64,000 nt of DNA from contig JBGAIH010000024.1 of NCBI GenBank assembly GCA_044225675.1, positions 16,080 to 80,079 of the forward strand, given 5' to 3'. Each line of letters opens with the position of its first letter. Positions within the stretch are counted from its first letter, which is position 1. The notes beneath the pieces were generated by a model. The model did no database searches. It worked only from the letters and a program-made list of their open reading frames with translations, and was not told the origin of the DNA. Both the position numbers and the translations under genes were made by a program. Shown here piece by piece: positions 42,538 to 51,880 of the stretch. Source of the stretch: JACMQX01 sp044225675 (lineage in GTDB: Bacteria; Pseudomonadota; Gammaproteobacteria; Burkholderiales; Burkholderiaceae_C).

Positions 42538-44215
42538 GCCCTGGCTCCAGCGTGGTCTGGTTGTCCTTCACGTGGCCTTGATCTACCTCCCAGGCCAGTT
42601 GCTTGTAGAAGTCGGCCACGGGCAGCTCGGCCGCCTTGAACAGCGCTTCGGCAGTAACGGGAGTGCCGATGCGTCGCAGGTGTCCGGCCAAGTAGGGTTG
42701 GCCCATCACGTCGTCGTCCTGGCGGCTCTTGGTCATGGCGGCGATTTCCTTTGGGGCGCGGGGCGGGCGCCTGATGCGCGGCAACCGGGCCGGGATAGCC
42801 GCCACGGGTGCAATGCGCTCGGTAGCGATGCGTGCGAGCAGCACGCTGGCAGGCTCGTCGTTCGGGTCTTGAGCGACCAAGTCGCCTCGGAACGCCTTGG
42901 CGAGGGTGAGGGGCGCAAGGCGCTGGACTTCTACGGTTGCGCTGGCGCATCGAACTGCGATTCCGTCAGCAAGTGACAGCGTGGCCTCTAGGCGACGCAC
43001 GATCTCGGCCTGTTCGCCCAATGGGGGAAGGTGGACTTCCAGCCTTCTGACTCGGTCGCAGTTCAACGCCTTCGGACCGGACCCGCTTCCTTGATTCCTG
43101 TTGGACTCATATTGACGTTGAAACCAATACCAGAGGTAGCGCGACGCTACCAACTCAGGCACGGGAACGACTCCCGCGACGTTCTGATTGATGCAGGCAG
43201 GGATAGCAAGCAATGCCGACTGACCTCGCGTCTTTCCTTCACCGATCATCGCCATCAGCACAGTGCCCGCCGGCAAAAGACGCACCGAAGAGTTCTCAAA
43301 GCCAGCCGAGGTGATGGATTCGCGCGTGGTGTTGATCGTCCGATTCGCTACTTCTCCAGAGCTGACCCAAGGAATGTCGCCACCCCAGTATTCCGGGACT
43401 CCTCGCGATGGTGTGCTGCCGTTGCTCACCGCGCCCACAACACCCACATGAGTCCGGAGCCAACCACTTGGCAGACCCGCACCAGGTTCCTGCGGTGGGT
43501 GTTCGAGCAGGAACTCTTCGAGCTTTCGCCGGGCTGCACCCTTCTCGTTGCCCAGTCGTGTGGCTATGACATCAGCAGCACTGAGTCCTTGTTGTCCGGG
43601 TGTGCGCCAATCGTTTGTCAATTCACCGGTCATCGCAGCATCCAACGCGGCCTGCCGAAACCGCTTGAGCACCGCCGGAATGGCCTCCAGGCGGTCCTGG
43701 CAGGCTTGGATGCGCGCCAGCAGGGTGTCGAGTTGGTCGGCGATGCGGGTTTGCTCAGCGGCGGGTGCAACTGGCACCTGTAGCCCACGAATGTCCTCAA
43801 GCCGGATACCTTTGACAGTCGTTCCAGTACCCATCGCCTGAATGCGAGCGGCATTTGCACGCCATGCGTACTCGATGTACGGCTTACTCACGCCCTGATG
43901 GAGAAAGAGGGCCTTTAGGTCTTGATTGATCGCTACGGCCCGAGTGGGCCTCGCGACTTTTCCGAGCGACATGCGACTGGCGATCACTAGTGTATCCGCC
44001 GGAATGACACGGCTGGCACTTGACGCGAGCGCCTCCTGCGAGATGTGGTCTTGCGTGTCGTCGATGAAACGCGAATGCATATCCTTCACGGTCATGAAGG
44101 GAATGTCACCACGAAAGTTCTCGGCCTTGGATTTGTCTGGAGTTCCTCCGCCCAGGACTTCTGTCAGCAAGTCGCCCAGCGGCGCAACTACCCAGTTCGA
44201 TGGCAAGCTGCTCAC
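42524..44215 (-). CDS. hsdS: Type I restriction enzyme specificity subunit HsdS with extra C-terminal domain
   Basis: This 563-aa protein has the two target-recognition domains of HsdS, with LPSNWVVAPLGDLLTEVLGGGTP-type and PSGWLRTHVGVVGAVSNGSTPS-type starts. Each is followed by a conserved helix (QTRIADQLDTLLARIQACQDRL and EIVRRLEATLSLADGI). Typical HsdS proteins are 400-460 aa. Here an added 90-100 residues contain a Pro/Arg-rich linker and a small helical domain with LFKAAELPVADFYKQLAWEV. The gene overlaps hsdM by 4 bp and the ATPase gene by 14 bp. Confidence 0.9.
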   Translation of the reverse strand: MSSLPSNWVVAPLGDLLTEVLGGGTPDKSKAENFRGDIPFMTVKDMHSRFIDDTQDHISQEALASSASRVIPADTLVIASRMSLGKVARPTRAVAINQDLKALFLHQGVSKPYIEYAWRANAARIQAMGTGTTVKGIRLEDIRGLQVPVAPAAEQTRIADQLDTLLARIQACQDRLEAIPAVLKRFRQAALDAAMTGELTNDWRTPGQQGLSAADVIATRLGNEKGAARRKLEEFLLEHPPQEPGAGLPSGWLRTHVGVVGAVSNGSTPSRGVPEYWGGDIPWVSSGEVANRTINTTRESITSAGFENSSVRLLPAGTVLMAMIGEGKTRGQSALLAIPACINQNVAGVVPVPELVASRYLWYWFQRQYESNRNQGSGSGPKALNCDRVRRLEVHLPPLGEQAEIVRRLEATLSLADGIAVRCASATVEVQRLAPLTLAKAFRGDLVAQDPNDEPASVLLARIATERIAPVAAIPARLPRIRRPPRAPKEIAAMTKSRQDDDVMGQPYLAGHLRRIGTPVTAEALFKAAELPVADFYKQLAWEVDQGHVKDNQTTLEPGHAAG

Positions 44216-45792
44216 TCGTGAACCTCAGCTGCGGCGACAGCGTCGAATCCGAAATCTTCGAGCGACTGGTCGGGGTCCTCGCCAAGTTCTTCAAGCAACG
44301 CGCGCAGTTCGAGCACGGCGGCATTCAGTTCGCTGAGCGCGAGGCGCGCCACCGTGGCCGGCTCGTCAAGCTGTTGCGCTACCGCTTCACCGCTGTCATC
44401 CTTCAGCCAAGCGATGTCCAGGTTGTCGCCACGCTGCGCGATCTGCTCGCGCGTGAAGCGGCGCCAGCGGCCCGTCTCGCCGCTGTCCTGACGTGCCGCC
44501 AGCGTAGCCGGCCCACCGCGCGGGTCGCTGCCGAATACGTCTTCAAACTTGTTGCGCGGCTGGCTGGCCGTTGCGTCGGGCGGCGTGCGGAAGTAGTCCC
44601 GCGTGAACGGCGTGCGCTTACCGAAGGCGGGCATGTTGGCCCGCATGTCGTACACCCACACTTCCTTCGTGTTGTCCTTGTCGACTACGCCGCGGGTGAA
44701 GAAGAGCACGTTGGTCTTGACGCCCTGGGCGTAGAAGATGCCGGTGGGCAGGCGCAGGATGGTGTGCAGGTTGCACTTGTCCATCAGGTCGCGCCGGATG
44801 TCGGTGCCGATGTTGCTCTCGAACAGCACGTTGTCGGGCAGCACCACGGCGGCCCGGCCACCGGGCTTCAGCGCGCGGTAGATGTGCTGTAGAAACGCGA
44901 ACTGCTTGTTGCTGGTCTCGAAGGTGAGGTCACCTCGCGTCGGCAGGCCGCCGCCCTTCTTGGTGCCGAAGGGCGGGTTGCTGAGGATCAGCGTGGCCGG
45001 CGGCAGACCTTTGTGGTCGTCGCTCAGCGTGTCGCCATAGGTCACGCCGCCTTCGATGCCGTGCAGCAGCATGTTCATCAGCGCCAGGCGGTGTGTGTCC
45101 TGCACCAGCTCCATGCCGTGGAAAGTGTGGTGCCGGTACTTGCGCTGCGCCTCGTCGCTGAGGCTGTCGAAGTCGTTGTGCTGGCGCAGGTAGTTGTTGG
45201 CCGCGATCAGGAAGCCGCATGTGCCGGCGGCCGGGTCCTGGATCACGTCGCCCAGCTGGGGCTTCATCACGCTGACGATGCTGTCAATTAGATGGCGTGG
45301 GGTGAAGTACTGGCCGGCGCCGCTCTTCTTCTCGCCAGCGTTGCGTTCCAGCAGATCTTCGTACAGGTCGCCCAGGTCGTCGCGGTCGACGCTGTACCAG
45401 TCCAGGCTGTCGATGTCGGTCACCAGCTTGCTCAGCGTGGCCGGCTTGGTGATGAAGGTGTTGGCGTTGGCGTAAATCTCCTGCACGGCGCCACGGCCGT
45501 GCAAGCCGTAGTCCAGCAGCATTTCCTTGTAGGTGTCGAGCCGCTCGGGGGCCGAGGCGTTGAGCAGGTCGTCCCAGCGGGTGCCGGGTTGCTCGACGGG
45601 CGGTTCGGACTTCTTAGGCCGCTTCCATACCTTGAGTCGATCCTCCTGCCCTGTCTCCTTCATCATCTTCAGGAAGAGCAGGTAGGTCAGCTCGCTCAGG
45701 TACTGGTGGTAGGTGACGCCGTCATCGCGCAGCACGTGGCACAGCGACCAGAGCTTGGCGCCAATGTCGAGGGCGGCGGTGTGGTTGGACAT
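44212..45792 (-). CDS. hsdM: Type I restriction enzyme methyltransferase subunit HsdM
   Basis: This 526-aa protein starts MSNHTAALDIGAKLWSL at 45792. A longer in-frame start at 45846 lies inside hsdR and is less likely. It has the HsdM N-terminal helical domain, S-adenosylmethionine motif DPAAGTCGFL and the catalytic motif NPPF (in ILSNPPFGTKKGGG) of N6-adenine methylases. With HsdS it methylates the recognition site; with HsdR it forms the restriction complex. It is 20 bp after hsdR. Confidence 0.97.
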   Translation of the reverse strand: MSNHTAALDIGAKLWSLCHVLRDDGVTYHQYLSELTYLLFLKMMKETGQEDRLKVWKRPKKSEPPVEQPGTRWDDLLNASAPERLDTYKEMLLDYGLHGRGAVQEIYANANTFITKPATLSKLVTDIDSLDWYSVDRDDLGDLYEDLLERNAGEKKSGAGQYFTPRHLIDSIVSVMKPQLGDVIQDPAAGTCGFLIAANNYLRQHNDFDSLSDEAQRKYRHHTFHGMELVQDTHRLALMNMLLHGIEGGVTYGDTLSDDHKGLPPATLILSNPPFGTKKGGGLPTRGDLTFETSNKQFAFLQHIYRALKPGGRAAVVLPDNVLFESNIGTDIRRDLMDKCNLHTILRLPTGIFYAQGVKTNVLFFTRGVVDKDNTKEVWVYDMRANMPAFGKRTPFTRDYFRTPPDATASQPRNKFEDVFGSDPRGGPATLAARQDSGETGRWRRFTREQIAQRGDNLDIAWLKDDSGEAVAQQLDEPATVARLALSELNAAVLELRALLEELGEDPDQSLEDFGFDAVAAAEVHE

Positions 45793-45812
45793 GGGTTGTT
45801 GTTCGAGAGAGG

Positions 45813-48800
45813 TCAGCGGTTGGCAGATTCGGGCGGCAAGGCCCACAGCGCGTCGTTGAAGGCATCGAGCACGGGTTGGAGTTGGCCGTTGAAGACCTTG
45901 TCCAGCCGGTTGAAGCCTCCGCCCTCGCGCTTGAAGATCAAGTCGGGGTCGTCGATGGCCGAGCGGTCCACCAGCACGTTGGCCTTGGTCTGCGCGGCGA
46001 TGCGCTTGAGCCAGTCGCGCTGTGGCGTGCTCCAGGGCTTGCCCGCCGGCGGATGTGCCAGCAGATGCTGCAAGGCCCGGTCGACGCGCTCGGCATAGGG
46101 TACCAACGCATCACCGATGGCCGCCTGGCGGATGTAGCCGACGATGCGGGCCGCGATGTCCTGGTTGGTGAGCTCTCGCCAGGCCGATGCGAGGTTGGTT
46201 TCAGTGAAGCCGGCCCGGTCCAGCGCAAGCACCAGTTCTCGCAGCTGTGCGCGGGTCAGCTCGCGCGGTCGCGTGAGCACGGTCACCAGCGCCGGGATCT
46301 GGTTGCCCTGGGTCTTAATGAATTCACTGAAGGCGCGGATGTAGTCGTCGGGCTTCTTGCCCTTGCCGTAGCCGCGCTCGGCGCGGTCGAAGGCATCGGC
46401 ATGCTCGGACACGAACATCTCGCGTTCGGGGCCGTCGCTGCGGCGGTCGAGCAGTTCGCCCAGTTCCGGGTTCTGCACGAACCAGGCCGCGACATCGGCC
46501 AGGGGCATGGCCTTGAGCTTCTGAACGAAAGCCTGCACCGGCATGCCCGCCATGGCCTCGAAGTCCTGTCGGCCTTTGTCGGTCAGGTGGCGCTTCTTGG
46601 CCTGCAGCTTAGCCAGGAATTGATCGCGCGCCAGCTCGGTGGCGGACTCGTCCTTCAACGTGGCCAGTTCCTGCGCCAGTTGGGTGAAACTGATCTTCGG
46701 GTTCACGACCACGGGCTTCATGGCCGTCATGTCGCCAATGGCTTCGAAGATACGAACAGCGTCGAACACGCGGAACGAGTCCTTGACGTCGGTGCCGCCG
46801 AAGTCGCACAGCCGCGTGGCGCGGCCCAGCATCTGGTCGAACAGGATGCGGCTGTTCACCTGTCGCAGGAACACCAGGTTGCAGATCTCGGGCACGTCGA
46901 CGCCGGTGGTCAGCAGATCGACGGTGACGGCCACATTGGGCAGTCGCTCGTTCTTGTAGCGGCGGATCAGCTGCAGCGGCTTGTCGGCTGCGCCGGTGAT
47001 CTTGATGACCGCGTCGTCTTCGACGGTGCCGTATTGGGCGGCGAAGGCATTCTTCAGAAGATCCACCACCATGTCGGCGTGGCTGTCGCTGACGCAGAAA
47101 ATCAGCGTCTTGCGGCGGGAAGCTGGGTCCAGTTCCTGCGCCAGGTAGGTGCAGACCACCTCGTTGAACGGCCGGGTGATGACCTTGCGATTGAAGTCAT
47201 CGACCTTGAGCTTGATCTCGTCTGGCGTCTTGAACAGTTCGATCTGCTGGCGGCCGGTGTTGTAGACCTTGACCTCCTCGCCGGCCTTCCACGCGATGCC
47301 TTGGCCGGAGAGCAAGGTGTGCACCTGGATAGGCGGCTCGTAGTCCACCAGATAGCCATCGACCACCGCCTCGCGGTAGCCGTAGGTGAAGACCGGTGCA
47401 CCGAAGATTTGGGTGGTGTGCAGCGCGGGTGTGGCGGTCAGGCCGACTTTCACAGCGTCGAAGTAGTCCAGCACGCGCCGGTACTTGGACACGTAGTCGT
47501 CGTAGCTGCGGAAACTGAGCTCCGTGTCGGACAGCTCCCGGTCCAGCAGGTAGCCGCGGTGGCACTCGTCGACGATGATGCAGTCGTATTGGTCGATGGG
47601 CGGCGGCGTGCTGTCATCACCCGGGTACAGCACGCGCTGCACCATCCCTTGCACGGTGGCCAGGTGTACCGCGGTGTCGTCGTCAGGCGCTTGGTCTTCC
47701 AGTTCCTTGATGCCGAAGATGTCGGCAAATGTCTGCAGACGCTCCATGCGCGTGTCCTTGAACGCGTTGGCAGCCTGCTCTCCCAGGGCCGAGCGGTCGA
47801 CGAGGAACAGGATGCGCCGGAAGCGCTTGGCCTTGAGCAGGCGGTAGATCAGTGCGATGCAGGTTTTAGTCTTGCCGGTACCCGTCGCCATGGCCAGCAG
47901 AATGGCGCGCTGCCCCTCGCGGATGCTGGCCTCCGTGGCCTGAATGGCAAACTGCTGATAGGGGCGCAGCGGAAACCCGTAGTCGAACGGTGCGCTGGCC
48001 AGTTGAGCGTGCGCTTGATCGTCGTCGCGCTGTAGCAAAGCGCTCAAACCTTCGGGGGTGTACCAGCCGTCAAGAGCATGGGCTAGGTTCTCGGGCCGCC
48101 GCAGGTCGCAGAACCAGACCCCACTTTTCTCGGAAAGCTGTCGCAGGTAGGGGCGACCATTCGTCGAGAAAACGAAGGGGATTCGAAACTCGGCGTTTGA
48201 GCCGAAGTTGCCCGCTGGTAAATCGACTTCCGTTGAGGGCCTGAAACCCCGGCTGTAGCGCTTCGCCTGTTGCAGCGCGGCCGACACGTCGATGTTTTTG
48301 CGTTTGGCCTCCACGATGGCCACCGGTGTTAGACCGACAAAGAACACGTAGTCGGCGGGGCCTGTTTCGGTGGGCCACTCGGAGATGGCGAGGTTCTGGC
48401 CGCGTTGGGGTCGCGCGCCTTTTGCGAACGTGAGGTCAGCCGAGTCAACTGTCCAGCCGGCACCGGCGAGCTGCTCATCGATCAGTCTGCGCGTGTCGCT
48501 TTCGCTGATCTGCATGACGGCAGCAGCTGAGTTTGCGGCCGCCACGTACTGGGCGATAGCTTTGGGCGACTCCGCGGCGGCTTGTGACTGCATGGCCGCG
48601 AGGCGGGACATCAGTTCCGCCTTTGCCGACTCGGCTTCGGCGGCCATTGCTTCCCAGAACGCCCGATCGTTCTGGGCTTGTCTGACTTGTTCTTGAGCCT
48701 GATCGAAAGCCTGTTCAGCATCGATATGCGACTTGCGATACTGGAGCAGTTCCGTACGCAGCGCATCCAGCTCCTTCTTGAGCTCGGCGCTTTCGTTCGT

Positions 48801-49226
48801 GGGGGCTGGCGGAGGCTTGAATGGTCCTGACTTGAATGCAGGGTCAGAAAAAGTTCGATGAAACCACACCCCGAGCTGCCAGGTCAGCCGGAGGCAGAGA
48901 AGAGCGGAGCGATGGTTGCCTGCAAGGCGATGGTTTGCGTCGTTCCCTGCCCGTCGAACTTCAGTGAACAAGACGCCCACCTCGCGCGGAATGATGCCTT
49001 GATCCTGGAGACGCCTGACGAGGTCTACCTGCATCTCGTCAGGCGAAGCGAAGAGGCCGACTTTGGATGCGGCAAGCTGCGCAAGCAACTCAGCCAGCTG
49101 CCGAAGCTTCAATAGACAGGTGTTTGGATCTTCGGCGAAGTAGCGCTCAGCGAGCATCCCGAGGCGCACAAGCTGTATGTCGTGTCCCTTGAGATGTTCG
49201 AAGTTCGATGGCTTGTTGCCGAGCAT
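45813..49226 (-). CDS. hsdR: Type I restriction enzyme endonuclease subunit HsdR
   Basis: This 1137-aa protein has an N-terminal DUF4145-like helical region (about 1-120), a coiled coil (about 150-215), a nuclease domain with a DYVFFVGLTPVAIVEAKRKN motif (Asp, Glu and Lys of PD-(D/E)XK), and two helicase domains with Walker A ATGTGKTKTC (about 449), DECHRG (about 552) and motif VI region QMLGRATRLC. This matches the EcoEI/KpnAI-type HsdR. It translocates DNA and cleaves unmethylated phage DNA. It is the first gene of the defence operon. Confidence 0.97.
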   Translation of the reverse strand: MLGNKPSNFEHLKGHDIQLVRLGMLAERYFAEDPNTCLLKLRQLAELLAQLAASKVGLFASPDEMQVDLVRRLQDQGIIPREVGVLFTEVRRAGNDANHRLAGNHRSALLCLRLTWQLGVWFHRTFSDPAFKSGPFKPPPAPTNESAELKKELDALRTELLQYRKSHIDAEQAFDQAQEQVRQAQNDRAFWEAMAAEAESAKAELMSRLAAMQSQAAAESPKAIAQYVAAANSAAAVMQISESDTRRLIDEQLAGAGWTVDSADLTFAKGARPQRGQNLAISEWPTETGPADYVFFVGLTPVAIVEAKRKNIDVSAALQQAKRYSRGFRPSTEVDLPAGNFGSNAEFRIPFVFSTNGRPYLRQLSEKSGVWFCDLRRPENLAHALDGWYTPEGLSALLQRDDDQAHAQLASAPFDYGFPLRPYQQFAIQATEASIREGQRAILLAMATGTGKTKTCIALIYRLLKAKRFRRILFLVDRSALGEQAANAFKDTRMERLQTFADIFGIKELEDQAPDDDTAVHLATVQGMVQRVLYPGDDSTPPPIDQYDCIIVDECHRGYLLDRELSDTELSFRSYDDYVSKYRRVLDYFDAVKVGLTATPALHTTQIFGAPVFTYGYREAVVDGYLVDYEPPIQVHTLLSGQGIAWKAGEEVKVYNTGRQQIELFKTPDEIKLKVDDFNRKVITRPFNEVVCTYLAQELDPASRRKTLIFCVSDSHADMVVDLLKNAFAAQYGTVEDDAVIKITGAADKPLQLIRRYKNERLPNVAVTVDLLTTGVDVPEICNLVFLRQVNSRILFDQMLGRATRLCDFGGTDVKDSFRVFDAVRIFEAIGDMTAMKPVVVNPKISFTQLAQELATLKDESATELARDQFLAKLQAKKRHLTDKGRQDFEAMAGMPVQAFVQKLKAMPLADVAAWFVQNPELGELLDRRSDGPEREMFVSEHADAFDRAERGYGKGKKPDDYIRAFSEFIKTQGNQIPALVTVLTRPRELTRAQLRELVLALDRAGFTETNLASAWRELTNQDIAARIVGYIRQAAIGDALVPYAERVDRALQHLLAHPPAGKPWSTPQRDWLKRIAAQTKANVLVDRSAIDDPDLIFKREGGGFNRLDKVFNGQLQPVLDAFNDALWALPPESANR

Positions 49227-49364
49227 TGATCAATTCAGAGGCAAGTCCAACGCTACTGGGGCCGTGATCTATTTATTGGAAGCCTCCAATGGTTATCAAG
49301 TTTAACCAGCTTGGCAAGGTGTCACCCCGGGAAAACCACCTGATGTCTTCGAAGCCAGGGAGGT

Positions 49365-49649
49365 CTAGCCCTCCACCCGCCCCTTCGCCGCCCTCAACCG
49401 CGCAAACATCGCCCCGTTCAAGATGCTCAGCATCGCGCTCATCTGCTCCCGGTCCAGCTCGAACAGCGCAGTGGCCTGGTTCATCATCGGGTCGAGGAAG
49501 GACTGCAGCAGGTCGTAGGCCTGCAGGACTTCATCCAGCGCATGGAGCTGGTCGTCCAGGTTGTCGAGGAAGGCCTGAGACAACTCTCGCGGGTTGGCGG
49601 CGGCGTGGGGGGTGGGGCCGGCATCGGCCTGGGTGCAGGTACGCGTCAC
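49365..49649 (-). CDS. Small hypothetical helical protein
   Basis: This gene encodes 94 aa starting from GTG 49649, preceded by AAGGA with a 7-base spacing. A longer reading frame from ATG 49778 (137 aa) has no ribosome site. The product is helical with AFLDNLDDQLHALDEVLQAYDLL and LFELDREQMSAMLSIL segments, and no signal peptide or membrane segment. Small proteins like this are common in Burkholderiales and are usually annotated DUF1484 or DUF3077; the exact family is not certain. A structured inverted-repeat element lies just upstream. Confidence 0.6.
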   Translation of the reverse strand: MTRTCTQADAGPTPHAAANPRELSQAFLDNLDDQLHALDEVLQAYDLLQSFLDPMMNQATALFELDREQMSAMLSILNGAMFARLRAAKGRVEG

Positions 49650-49971
49650 GGAACTGTCCTTGTCGTTCGTGTCTGGTTGTTGATTGCCGCGCGTACTGCT
49701 TGAATTGGCGGCAGCCCGAATGGGTTGACAGACCGGACGCCCAACGGGAAACCGGCAGGTCCTTGCGGAGCCTCCCATCCGAGCCGCCAAAAAAAGCGGA
49801 GACGAATGAAAGAGGCCGCAGGTGAACCTAGCGGTCAAACCAACGGCCTCTGACCGTTGGGCGTTTTTCGGGCTGTCAAACCCGAGCCCACCTTTTTCGT
49901 GGGCGCATTCACTGTAGCAGAGCGCCGTCCTGCAGCAAAGCACCATCGGCGTTATCGTTGAGCCTTCTCGC
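49650..49971. repeat. Intergenic element with long imperfect inverted repeat and nested hairpins
   Basis: No gene is seen here. GGGTTGACAG (49723-49732) plus CGCCCAACGG (49739-49748) matches, in inverse order on the other strand, CCGTTGGGCG (49854-49863) plus CTGTCAAACCC (49873-49883). The arms are about 105 bp apart. Between them is a second inverted pair (AGAGGCC at 49811-49817 and GGCCTCT at 49845-49851). Short hairpins are CCAACGG/CCGTTGG (49840-49860) with TTTTT after it, and GCCCAC/GTGGGC around 49886-49904. It may be a structured leader RNA for the 94-aa gene or a small mobile-element remnant. I could not decide between these. Confidence 0.6.
49840..49868 (+). terminator. Possible intrinsic terminator hairpin
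   Basis: CCAACGG-CCTCTGA-CCGTTGG is followed by GCGTTTTT. The 7-bp stem and T-run fit a terminator on the plus strand. It is part of the larger inverted-repeat element and may have another role. Confidence 0.45.
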
Positions 49972-51222
49972 GTGAATCCCGACTGCTGTCGGTGCGTCAC
50001 GTTCCCTGCCGTTTCAACTTCCTTCGCTTCCGTGTCCCAGCCTTCTTCCGACGACTCCCTGTTCGGTGCCTTCGTGCCCTTGCTGCCTCTGATGCTGGCG
50101 GTGTTTGGCGGCTTTTTTGCCATGGGCATGGCCTTGCCGGTGGTGCCGCGCCACGTGCACGACACGCTGGGCATGAGCACGCTGGTGGTGGGCGTGGTGA
50201 TGGGCAGCCAGTACCTCACGTCGATCCTGCTCGGGCGCGGCTGGGCGGGCGCGACGGTGGACACGCGGGGCCCGCGCCGCGCGATGATGACGGGGCTGCT
50301 GGGCACGTGCTGCGTGGGGCTGGTGTACCTGGTGTCGCTGGCCGCGCTGTCGTCGCCGTCGGCGTCGCTGGGCGTGCTGGTGGCGGGGCGCCTGCTCACG
50401 GGGCTGGCCGAGCCCTTCATCATCACGTCCGCGCTGGCCTGGGGCATTGCGCAGATGGGGCCGGCGCACGCCGGCAAGGTGATCGGCTGGGTCGGCATGG
50501 CGCTGTTTGCGGCCTACGGCTTTGGCGCGCCGGTGGGGGCCTGGGTGTACGCGCATGCGGGCTTTGCCGGGATCGCCGTCGCCACGGTGCTGGTGCCGCT
50601 GATGCCGCTCGCGCTGGTGGCGCGGCGCCCGGCGCTGGCGCCGCAGGCCGGCGGCGCGCCCCGTCCGCCGTTCTACAAGGTGCTGGGCATCGTGAAGCTG
50701 CCGGGTCTGGCGCTGACGCTGTCGTCGTTCGGCTATGCGGCGATCAACGCCTTCGTGGTGCTGCTGTTCGTGCAGCGCGGCTGGGGCAGCGCGGCGCTGG
50801 CGTTCACGAGCATGGGCGTGGGCTTCATCGTGGCGCGGCTGGTGGCGGGGCATCTGCCCGACAGGCTGGGCGGTGCGCAGGTGGGGCTGGTGTGCGTGGC
50901 GGTGGAGGCCGTGGGGCAGCTGCTGATCTGGGGCGCGTCGGGGCCGGTGCTGGCCTGCCTGGGCGCGGCACTGACCGGCGGCGGCTACGCGCTGGCGTTC
51001 CAGGGCTTCGGGGTGGAGTCGGTGCGCCGCGCACCGCCGCAAAGCCGCGGCTCGGCGATGGGCGGGTATGTGGTGTTCCAGGATCTGTCGATGGCCGCTG
51101 CCGGGCCGCTGGGCGGCTGGCTGGCGCTGCAGGCGGGTCTGGGCTCGGTGTTCGTGGCCGGCGCGGTGGCGTCGCTCGGCGCGGCTGCGCTGGCGCTTTG
51201 GATGATGCTGCGGCGCTCCTGA
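49972..51222 (+). CDS. Major facilitator superfamily transporter
   Basis: This protein has 416 aa from GTG 49972 or 396 aa from GTG 50032 (in frame, closer to the first membrane segment); neither has a strong ribosome site. It has 12 hydrophobic segments, an MFS loop with GRGWAGATVDTRGPRRAMM after segment 2, and a central cytoplasmic loop around residues 200-225. It resembles arabinose-efflux-type exporters (YhhS/YfcJ group). The substrate cannot be told from sequence alone. Confidence 0.9.
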   Translation: MNPDCCRCVTFPAVSTSFASVSQPSSDDSLFGAFVPLLPLMLAVFGGFFAMGMALPVVPRHVHDTLGMSTLVVGVVMGSQYLTSILLGRGWAGATVDTRGPRRAMMTGLLGTCCVGLVYLVSLAALSSPSASLGVLVAGRLLTGLAEPFIITSALAWGIAQMGPAHAGKVIGWVGMALFAAYGFGAPVGAWVYAHAGFAGIAVATVLVPLMPLALVARRPALAPQAGGAPRPPFYKVLGIVKLPGLALTLSSFGYAAINAFVVLLFVQRGWGSAALAFTSMGVGFIVARLVAGHLPDRLGGAQVGLVCVAVEAVGQLLIWGASGPVLACLGAALTGGGYALAFQGFGVESVRRAPPQSRGSAMGGYVVFQDLSMAAAGPLGGWLALQAGLGSVFVAGAVASLGAAALALWMMLRRS

Positions 51223-51311
51223 CAGGCGCTTGCGTCGGGGGTGACTAAGCTCGTTGCGACGGCCTGCAAGGGCCGCGAGCAGCAGTTACACCCATTCCAT
51301 AGGAGCTCACC

Positions 51312-51818
51312 ATGGCCGATGCCCTTTCTCATGCCACCTCTCAAGCTGTTCCTCAGGCCGGTGCGCAGGCCGGGGAGCACCCCAACCCGCGTCCCGACCC
51401 CCGCCCTGGTTCCGCAGCGTTGCCCGACAGCGTGCTGTCGCACGTTTCGCTCGGCACCAACGATTACGCGCGCGCCAAGGCCTTCTACGACGAGGTGCTG
51501 GCCACGCTGCAGATCCGCTGCGTGATGGACTTTCCGGGCGGGGCGGGCTACGGCCGGAAGTTCCCGGAGTTCTGGATCCAGCATCCGCACGACGGCGGCG
51601 CGGCGGCCGTGGGCAACGGCACGCACGTGGCGTTTCTGGCCAGTTCGATGGACGAGGTGAAAGCGTTCCACGCCCGGGCGCTCGCGCTGGGCGCCACCGA
51701 CGACGGCCCGCCGGGCCTGCGCCCCGACTACGATGCCGGCTACTACGCCGCCTTCGTGCGCGACCTCGACGGCCACAAGATCGAGGCGATGCTGATTCTG
51801 GAGACGGGGCAGGGCTGA
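51312..51818 (+). CDS. VOC (glyoxalase/bleomycin-resistance fold) family protein
   Basis: This 168-aa protein has an N-terminal Ala/Gln/Pro-rich extension (about 35 residues) and one VOC domain. The domain starts SHVSLGTNDYARAKAFYDEV and ends with AFVRDLDGHKIEAM, where His and Glu are typical metal ligands. A good AGGAG ribosome site precedes ATG 51312. The substrate is unknown. Such genes often encode lyases or binding proteins. Confidence 0.9.
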   Translation: MADALSHATSQAVPQAGAQAGEHPNPRPDPRPGSAALPDSVLSHVSLGTNDYARAKAFYDEVLATLQIRCVMDFPGGAGYGRKFPEFWIQHPHDGGAAAVGNGTHVAFLASSMDEVKAFHARALALGATDDGPPGLRPDYDAGYYAAFVRDLDGHKIEAMLILETGQG

Positions 51819-51880
51819 GGCGCGTGCTCAGTGCCGGTCGATGGCGACGGGGTAGCGCATGGCTCGTGCGGGTCTGATAT

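Noticed and set aside
45876..48035. Plus-strand reading frame of 719 aa
   Set aside because: It lies entirely antisense to hsdR, which has clear nuclease and helicase motifs. The translation is Val/Leu/Gln/His-rich without domains.
49289..50498. Longer frames around the 94-aa gene (178 aa plus strand, 377 aa minus strand)
   Set aside because: The plus-strand frame has low-complexity Ser/Pro/Arg composition. The minus-strand frame runs through the inverted-repeat element and antisense to the MFS gene. Only the end of the latter has a good ribosome site and helical protein pattern.
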